Position numbers and translations under genes: made by a program
The notes under the pieces: model-generated
Told to the model about the DNA's origin: nothing
Databases searched by the model: none
The model's input: the letters and a program-made list of their open reading frames with translations, nothing else
Shown here: positions 58,081-64,000 of the stretch, one piece after another
Position numbering within the stretch: position 1 is the first letter of the stretch
Layout: each line of letters opens with the position of its first letter
From: Symbiodinium natans
Lineage: Eukaryota; Sar; Dinophyceae; Suessiales; Symbiodiniaceae
Assembly (NCBI GenBank): GCA_905221605.1
Contig: CAJNDS010000535.1
Span: forward strand, 435,888 to 499,887
Length of the DNA: 64,000 bases
Direction: 5' to 3'

Positions 58081-58209
58081 GTTAGTATGGTTCATGGGGT
58101 TTTGTTTTTGTTGGAAGCGGAGTGCTTGATGACAGGCTGTGGAAATGCCCACTTAAAATGCGAACAGCTAACCGTCACTGCCCTGAAAGCCCCGAACTGC
58201 TGCTGGTGA
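58081..58209 (+). CDS. Short ORF or terminal exon, unknown product
   Basis: A frame of 42 codons (VSMVHGVLFLLEAECLMTGC, then NAHLKCEQLTVTALKAPNCC) ends at TGA 58207-58209. It is cysteine-rich with a hydrophobic start and could be a small protein beginning at the ATG at 58087 or the last exon of a gene after a non-obvious splice site. It lies between two better supported genes on the same strand. Confidence 0.3.
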   Translation, partial: VSMVHGVLFLLEAECLMTGCGNAHLKCEQLTVTALKAPNCCW

Positions 58210-58663
58210 GGCACGAGCGTCATTGTCATCATTCACTTTCTCGTCTGCGTGGCTGGGGTCTTGGTACCCTTAACGCTAGACCCTAACCCTAAACCCGAAA
58301 CCCTAAACGCTAAACCCGAAACCCTAAACCCTAAAGTCATGTAGGGCTGAGGGCCTCAGGCCTAGAGGTCCCTGCGCATGAAGGTTTGGGGTGTATATGG
58401 CTGACCTACTGCGAGGGCCGTTACCGTTCTAACTATGCTGGTCTTCGAATCACAGGGTGTCAATGAGCCCTAAACCCAAAACCCCAAGCCCTAAGCCCTA
58501 AGCCCTAAGCCCTAAGCCCTAAACCCTAAACCCTAAACCCTGAACCCTAAAGATTTGCAGGGGGGGTTCGGGAGTTTTGCTTCTCGAGCGCATGGTGGCT
58601 CCCAGGTCACGAACACCTAGCAGTGCTGTGTAGCTCATCCGGAGGCTCCAATCTGCCAAAGGC

Positions 58664-61600
58664 ATGGACCCCGCTCATGGCCAGAGCGACTGCAGGAGTG
58701 ACTGGGAGAGGACAAACATCGAAGGTAGTGATGGGCGCGACCCGATGGTGTCCGTTGATCTGGACCAGTTTCTGGATAGCTCAGAGTCACCAGACCGAGA
58801 CAGCTGCAAAGACACAGACCTCACGGAGCAGGACGCAGATCCTAAAACCTTAAACCCTAAACCCTGAACCCTAAACCCTAAACCCTAAACCCTAAACCCT
58901 AAACCCTAAACCCTAAACCCCTCAGACCTCGCGGAGCAGGACATGGAGCAGCCGGAGTGGAAGCTCTTCAAAACCAGCGTCTCTTGGTAGCCCAGTGGTA
59001 CCCTTTGCCAGGGTAAACCCTAAACCCTAAACCCTAAACCCTAAACCCTAAACCCTAAACCCTAAACCCTAAACCCTAAACCCTAAACCCTAAACCCTAA
59101 ACCCACCAAGGTCTCTGGGGAGATTGCCCAATATCAGCTGCACCGTTGCAGCGATGCAAGGTCTGGCATCTGTCGGCTCTTGAGTCGCTGGGTAGCCCGG
59201 AGTAGGTTTTTTGTTTTGGGGTCTAGGGTTTAGGGCTTAGGGCTTAGGGTTTAGGGTTTAGGGTTTAGGGTTTAGGGCTTAGGGCTTAGGGCTTAGGGTT
59301 TAGGGTTTAGGGCTTAGGGTTTAGGGTTTATAGGGCTTAGAGTCGCTTGGTAGCCCAGTGGTGCCCTGTTTCCCTTCTGTTGTTTCAAGGTTCCCTTAGA
59401 AAGTAACCGACCCCCAAAAAGGGTGCCCTTATCATCACATTGCTACTGGGTTGCCAAGGTTGTTCCCTAAACCCTAAACCCTAAACCCTAAACCCTAAAC
59501 CCTAAACCCTAAACCCCAAACCCTAAACCCTAAACCCTAAACCCTAAGCCCTAAACCCTAAACCTTAAACCCTAAACCTTAAACCCTAAACCCTAAACCC
59601 TGAACCCTGAACCCTACACCCCAAACCCTAGGGAGCTTCTGCATTTGCCTCGGCTTCATCCTGTGTGTGGCTCTCGTCATCGTTGCAGTTTACGTGATGC
59701 CACCCTTTGCGGATCCAAACAGCGGATTCTGGGAAAACTGGGCGTCTTGGGAGCTTAGTGGTACCCTTTTCCACTAAACCCTAAACCCTAAACCCTAAAC
59801 CCTAAACCCTAGACCCTAGACCCTAGACCCTTCTTTGGTTCAAGGTTCCCTTCGAAAGTAGCCAACCCCAAAAAGGGTGCCTTCATTATAAGTTAATATG
59901 AATATGGTTACCGGGCTACTCGCCCTAAACCCTAAACCCTAAACCCCCGGGCTACTAAGGTGTTCAACGCCATCTCCCATCCCATCGCAAACCTCATCAT
60001 TGCTCGAGGCGCGCTCCTCCCCGCCGTGAAACTGGGTTGTACTTTAGGGTTTAGGGTTTAGGGTTTAGGGTTTGGGAACCTGTTCATGAATTATTTTCAA
60101 AGGGCTTCAAGCACAACCAAGGAAGATGCTCGGCTTGCCGCCAGAAACGGCGTCCGAGGTCAAAAAGATCGTAACTTGGCTTTCTCCTGGCTGGCTCTTA
60201 GGATTTTGGCCTTTTGTTTTTCTTGTAGAAACTACAATAAGGACTAAGGAGCCTAAAGGTTGAACTTTTAGGAGGGGTTCGGAAGTTAGCCAAGGTAACC
60301 GGGGCTGCTTGCGCAGCTCCAGTCGTATGCTTTCTGACGCACCTGGCCTTTCATGCTGCAGGCATCTTCCCAATTCCCTTTGCAGTCCCTGTTTCTTGCC
60401 AGCCTGCCGTGCTTTCCGCAACCTTCTTTTCCTACATGCTGCTACCGAAGGAGGCTCGAGACAAGAATTCGCGGCGCGCATTGCAGTTCTTTGTCTTCTT
60501 CATCGTCACATGCCAGGGCATGATTGCAGTGCTGCTCATTGCTTCAGTCTACTTCAAGGAGCTCACGTACGGTCAGCAGATCCTAGCCATCTTCGTGTTC
60601 AGCGGATACGTGCAGGGTGTGTGCCAGAGTTTAGACTTGGTGGGTCGCTTCTTCTCCATGTCCCAAGACACTCGGGTGAGCAGTACTTTCTATTTCTTAA
60701 CATTGACAACAGCCGACATCCTTTTCGGACCTTGTCCCAAAAACCCGAACCCGAAGCCCTAAACCTTGAGGGTCCACGGTTTAGGGTTGAGGGCTTAGGG
60801 CTTAGGGATTAGGGTTTAGGGTTTAGGGTTTAGGGACCCTAAGCCCTAAACCTTGAACCCCAAACTCGAACACGAAGCACTGAACCCTGAACCAACCCAG
60901 GATCGGATCAATGTCTTCAAGTGGCACCCCAACTTTGTCGGCTTGTGCTTCTCAGCTTCGCTCATGGCTGAAGCGAAAGGGACAGGTGCCCTAAACCCTA
61001 AACCCCAAACCCCAAACCCTAAACCCTAAACCCTAAAACTCAACCCTAAACCCTAAACCCTAAACTCTAAACCCAAACCCCAAACCCCGAACCCCAAACC
61101 CTTAACCCCAAACCCTAAACCCTAAACCCTAAACCCTACAGGTGTGGAGCTCACCCTGGTGTTGCTTGAAGCAACAAAGGCACCCCAGTCCGTCATGAAG
61201 GCTTTTGAAACTTGGCTTTCTTAGGGTTTAGGGTTTGGGGTTTAGGGCTTGGGGTTTGGGGTTTAGGGTTTAGGCTCTAGGGTTTAGGGCTATCACCTTG
61301 TTGGGTTTTTGTAGAGACTACAATAAGGAGCCCCTAGCAGTTAAACTTTTCAGAGGGGTCCAGAAGTCAGCCAAGGAAACACTTGCGGCTTTGGATGCTG
61401 ACAATGCTCCGGAAACTAGGTGGGACTTTACTACAACTTTATCACTTTACAAGTTTAGGGTTCCTCTAATTTCATATTAAGGGAGCTAAAAGTTAAACTT
61501 TTATTGGGGGGTTTCACAGCAACCAAGGAAACTGGGACCTCTACGAAGAGCTTGCTGAGGCGATTGATGTCAGCGGTCAGCCCTGCGGCACTCAAGCAGT

Positions 61601-62334
61601 CTGTGGCGAAGAAGATTGCTTCCTGCCGTAGAGTTGCGAAAGAACTTCGGAAAATTCAGGGACAGCTTCGAGATAAAACGCAGCAGGAGTTAAACGAGAC
61701 ATTCCTTTCACCGGAGGATGCGGCACTCTTGAATCACATCTCAGCCAAGCTTGGCCCCGTCGCCGTGCTCGAGCTTTCGGAAATGTTGGCGCCAGTGATC
61801 TACATACTCATTACCTTGGTGCTGCAATATGCGTGGACGAACAATCGTTCCTACTTCATTGGAATTTCCAGCCAGACAGAAGACGAAGTGGTGCAGGGAA
61901 TGACTGGCAATGCTTTCGGCTTAGCCATTGAGGCGGGCATCTAAACCCTAAACCCTAAACCCTAAACCCTAAACCCTAAACCCTAAACCCTAAACCCTAA
62001 ACCCTAAACCCTAAACCCAGGCGGGCATCTTTTCTGTGACAGCTTTGTTGTCATGGAGGCTGCTGGGGGTGAACTTTGTCGAGCTGACAGCTTCTGCCAT
62101 CCTTGCGGAGATTGACTATTGGTTCTTCGTGTCCATCACTGTTTCTTGGTAGCCCAGTGGTACCCTTTACTCTTTTTTGGGTTCTGGTTTACCTTTTAAA
62201 GTAACCAACCAAAGAAAAGGGTGCCCGTATTGTAATATGGTTACTGGGCTACTAAGGTTTACATGACATATTGGACCTGCTTGATCAAGCACACAGGGCA
62301 CGACTTCAGCTTTCAATTCCACTGGCTGCCCTGA
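58664..62334 (+). CDS. Complete 13-exon gene for a 576-residue multi-pass membrane protein
   Basis: Exons: 58664-58831, 58940-58978, 59111-59183, 59632-59741, 59960-60027, 60122-60224, 60295-60675, 60901-60985, 61142-61206, 61376-61411, 61528-61932, 62021-62140, 62257-62334. Lengths sum to 1731 bases, a multiple of three, open throughout, stop TGA 62332-62334. The N terminus is acidic and cytosolic in character (SVDLDQFLDSSESPDRD). Hydrophobic segments follow: CLGFILCVALVIVAVYV in exon 4, SPGWLLGFWPFVFL (exon 6), several in exon 7 (QFFVFFIVTCQGMIAVLLIA and QILAIFVFSGYVQGV), VIYILITLVLQYAW in exon 11, FSVTALLSWRLLGV and YWFFVSITVYMTYW in exons 12-13. A basic loop (KKIASCRRVAKELRKIQGQL) lies in exon 11. 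No family recognised; likely a transporter or channel-like protein. Introns are 70-448 bases; donors GT 6, GA 4, GC 2. Confidence 0.84.
58832..58939 (+). other. GA-AG intron holding a telomere array inside a 20-bp duplication
   Basis: Intron 1 of the membrane-protein gene. CAGACCTCACGGAGCAGGAC at 58815-58834 recurs at 58923-58942 with one mismatch; between them are about ten CCCTAAA units. Splicing GA at 58832 to AG at 58939 gives EQDMEQPEW in frame. Confidence 0.83.
58979..59110 (+). other. Intron 2 of the membrane-protein gene: truncated family D plus CCCTAAA array
   Basis: GT donor; GTCTCT at 58979-58984 and 59111-59116. Only the first 35 bases of the family D element remain (TTGGTAGCCCAGTGGTACCC), then about 12 telomere units up to the 3' splice site CACCAAG. 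Confidence 0.8.
59184..59631 (+). other. Intron 3 of the membrane-protein gene: family D split by arrays
   Basis: 448 bases. GTCGCTGGGTAGCCC at 59184-59198 recurs as GTCGCTTGGTAGCCC near 59343 after a TTTAGGG/TTAGGGC array, so an array was inserted at the 5' splice site with duplication of that site. The rest of family D follows (to about 59450), then a CCCTAAA array to the 3' splice site at 59630-59631. Arrays of both orientations lie in one intron. Confidence 0.7.
59458..59630. repeat. CCCTAAA array ending at a 3' splice site
   Basis: About 24 units with CCTTAAA and CCCTGAA variants; the terminal CCCTAG supplies the 3' splice AG of exon 4 of the membrane-protein gene. Confidence 0.88.
60225..60294 (+). 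other. 70-bp intron of the membrane-protein gene, introner family B2
   Basis: GTAGAAACTACAATAAGGA start and GGAAGTTAGCCAAG end, shared with the intron at 61207-61375 (GTAGAGACTACAATAAGGAG; AGAAGTCAGCCAAG). No telomere unit. Exact GTA duplication at both splice sites. Confidence 0.75.
61207..61375 (+). other. Intron 9 of the membrane-protein gene, family B2 plus TTTAGGG array
   Basis: GA donor; GAAAC at 61207-61211 and 61376-61380. The 5' half is a TTTAGGG/TTTGGGG array, the 3' half is family B2 as at 60225-60294. Two events are visible in one intron. Confidence 0.75.
61412..61527 (+). other. Intron 10 of the membrane-protein gene, introner family B
   Basis: 116 bases, donor GAAACT, 3' end CCAAG before GAAACT: an exact 6-bp target duplication. 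Its ends match the ankyrin intron at 505-692 (GGTGGGACTTTACTACAAC; GGGAGCTAAAAGTTAAAC; TATTGGGGGGTTT). It carries only one TTTAGGG unit, so it shows the element before array growth. Confidence 0.8.
61933..62020 (+). other. 88-bp GC-AG intron of pure CCCTAAA units
   Basis: AGGCGGGCATCT occurs at 61931-61942 and again at 62019-62030; everything between is CCCTAAA repeats. Splicing GC to AG joins IEAG to IFSVTALL in frame. Unspliced, the frame ends immediately at TAA in the array. Confidence 0.87.
62141..62256 (+). other. Intron 12 of the membrane-protein gene, introner family D without array
   Basis: 116 bases, GT donor (GTTTC), 3' end ACTAAG before GTTTAC: duplication GTTT. Start TTGGTAGCCCAGTGGTACCC, middle AAAAGGGTGCCCGTAT, end TATGGTTACTGGGCTACTAAG. 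This is the cleanest copy of family D in the window. The ends GGTAGCCCAGT and ACTGGGCTAC are imperfectly inverted. Confidence 0.82.
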
Positions 62335-62444
62335 CACGACGTATGTAGGAGCTTTCCATTGCGCGTATCCCCGAATAAAGGACACCCAAGACAAACGCCC
62401 ACCAACATGGACAAGGAACCCGATAACTCATACACTCAGCAGTG

Positions 62445-62525
62445 ACCCTAAACCCTAAACCCTAAACCCTAAACCCTAAACCCTAAACCCTAAACCCTAA
62501 ACCTTAAACCTTAAACCCTAAAGCC
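62445..62525. repeat. CCCTAAA array downstream of the membrane-protein gene
   Basis: Eleven units about 110 bases after the stop codon, so arrays are not confined to introns. Another lies at 62680-62800 with CCCTAAG variants. Confidence 0.88.
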
Positions 62526-62944
62526 GAAACACTGTTCGGCATGGCCCATCGGCCAAGTTTTCCTTCCCTATGGCTGTGTGTCTTGGCCCCATAGGGATGT
62601 TGGAGGGCAATGCCCCAGAGCCGCAAACCAGTCCTTCATAGTGATCCCGAATAAGGACTAATAGGGATTACCCTTTATAAACCCTAAACCCTAAACCCTA
62701 AACCCTAAACCCTAAACCCTAAACCCTAAACCCTAAACCCTAAACCCTAACCCCTAACCCCTAAGCCCTAAGCCCTAAGCCCTAAGCCCTAAACCCTACC
62801 GCCCCCTAGTTTAATCCCTTTTTGAGGACTGTTAGTATCAGGAGGAGTCCGTGTAGGGGCGAGGAATGCCCAGCTTCACGCAGTTAAGGGAGAGAAGGAG
62901 GGACCGGGGGCCCGCAATCTTATTCCCCTACACACAGACACACA

Positions 62945-63100
62945 TATATATATATATATGTATATATATGTATATATATATAGAGAGAGAGAGAGAATCA
63001 TAATAATGATGATAATAATAGTAATAGTAATAATAATAACAGTAACTATTATTATTGTTGTTGTTATTATATATATATATATATATGTCTATATATACAC
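62945..63100. repeat. Compound TA / GA / AAT microsatellite
   Basis: TATATA, then GAGAGA, then TAATAATAG units and TATTATTGTTG, then TATATA again: an AT-rich island with an inverted layout between the 58.66 kb gene and the exon at 63348. Confidence 0.85.
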
Positions 63101-63347
63101 ACACCTTCTGCAGTCCCTGTATACCTAAGTCGCCCCAACATTATCCCCAAGGTCCCTTGTGAGGGTCCCTCCTATCGTCTCTTGACACAGCTTTCATTCT
63201 TTACGCGGGCGGAGGTCGGGCAGGGTCCCGACGGGAACCTCGGTTTTTCGCGGAGCTCAAGAGAGCGACTCTTTTCAACTCAAACTCTTTGAATGTGAAG
63301 TTCTCTGAGTTACGGTCCCTTACTTCGGGTCCCCTGTATAGTACAGC

Positions 63348-63544
63348 ACCCTTGGAATAAGGACCCAAAAAGGAACCCTAGCTTAGAGAGCTTCCCAAAT
63401 GTTGTCGTTTTTTTGACGATACTCGAGGAGCACAGCTACAAGAGCGCACGCGTCATCTGCACACCCACTTTCTCAAGCGAAAAGTGCGCGGCTTCGTCTC
63501 GCTTGGAAACTCTTTGGCAACTGCGGACAATGTTGCATGCATCT
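63348..63544 (+). CDS. Exon of a further gene at the right edge
   Basis: After ACAG at 63344-63347 a frame stays open to a strong donor GTAAG at 63545: NPSLESFPNVVVFLTILEEH, then SYKSARVICTPTF and SRLETLWQLRTMLHAS. Composition is normal and not repeat-derived. The following intron holds an inverted-repeat-ended element and a telomere array. The gene continues beyond the window or into unplaced exons; product unknown. Confidence 0.5.
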
Positions 63545-63619
63545 GTAAGATTCCATGTACCCGCATAGTATACATTTGGGCCTTAAAGGTACTATAGAGG
63601 GACATGGACCCTGGCTTGG

Positions 63620-63800
63620 AGGTTCATAGTGCTTCGTGAACCAATTATATCTGTACTTCTAACCCAACTATAACCCTATTAGGGTACTTTAAAAAGGCAT
63701 ATATGGTGGGTTAAAGCTACCCCTACACCCTACACCCTCCTAAACCCTAAACCCTACACCTCTCATGGGTTGCTAAGTACCCTGAACCTCCGAGTGTGCT
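63620..63800. mobile_element. Inverted-repeat-ended element with a telomere-like insert
   Basis: Left end GCTTGGAGGTTCATAGTGCTT (partly), right end AAGTACCCTGAACCTCCGAG. The middle shares AACCAATTATATCTGTACTT with the element at 55084. CCCTACA/CCCTAAA units lie near the right end. It falls in the intron after the exon at 63348-63544. Confidence 0.6.
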
Positions 63801-63870
63801 TTTCCTGTACTCGTGTGCTTCACTTCTGACATTGTCCATTCGGGGGGGGGGGGGGGGAGTTCGGGTGTAA

Positions 63871-63955
63871 CCCTAAACCCTAAACCCTAAACCCTAAACC
63901 CTAAACCCTAAACCCTAAACCCTAAACCCTAAACCCTAAACCCTAACCCTAAGCC
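63871..63955. repeat. CCCTAAA array at the right edge
   Basis: About twelve units after a 16-base G run, presumably in an intron of the gene that holds the exon at 63348-63544. Confidence 0.88.
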
Positions 63956-64000
63956 AGGGCCTTGGCAGCAAAGTAGCTCTTCTTCAGCATGGCTAGAGTG

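Noticed and set aside
60107-60481. 124-residue minus-strand ORF
   Set aside because: Antisense to exons 60122-60224 and 60295-60675 of the membrane-protein gene and crosses an intron.

Overview
This window looks like nuclear DNA of a dinoflagellate, most likely of the Suessiales (Symbiodiniaceae or a relative such as Polarella). The reasons are: plant-type telomere units (TTTAGGG/CCCTAAA) scattered everywhere in both orientations; protein-coding sequence cut into tiny exons; 3' splice sites of the form AG followed by G; 5' splice sites that are GA or GC as often as GT; families of short repeated introns (introners); all recognisable genes on the + strand; and one ankyrin protein whose exon sequences closely match my recollection of a Symbiodinium protein family. 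I see no operons, tRNA, rRNA or CRISPR.

Layout. 125-4158: 3' thirteen exons of an ankyrin-repeat gene (5' end outside the window). 5.35-7.02 kb: parts of an unrecognised gene with a clear last exon. 7.34-9.94 kb: start and internal exons of another unrecognised gene. 11.4-14.6 kb: scattered coiled-coil exons. 15754-42918: a very long MATE-type multidrug/toxin extrusion transporter gene, about 25 small exons in 27 kb. 42.9-45.8 kb: an intergenic block almost free of telomere units, with 33-bp and about 118-bp tandem repeats, a C-rich tract and a GGGGCT array. 46.8-55.03 kb: exons of one or more unrecognised genes ending at a clear stop. 56291-57839: start and end exons of a small gene. 58664-62334: a complete 13-exon gene for a 576-residue multi-pass membrane protein. 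63348-63544: one exon of a further gene running off the right edge.

The main result concerns the introns. In the ankyrin gene (12 introns) and the membrane-protein gene (12 introns) I could place every junction by reading frame. All 24 introns end in AG directly before a G. The 5' splice dinucleotide is simply the first two bases of a short direct repeat (target-site duplication) that also starts the downstream exon, so donors are GA (11), GT (7) or GC (6). Many of these introns carry a telomere array, some consist of almost nothing else, and several arrays are themselves bordered by 8-20 bp duplications of host sequence. The window therefore records two layered processes: insertion of introners, and insertion of telomere-like arrays both into introners and directly into exons. 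Spliced in silico, both genes stay open across all junctions (442 codons of the ankyrin gene plus stop; 576 codons plus stop), so they look functional despite the bombardment.
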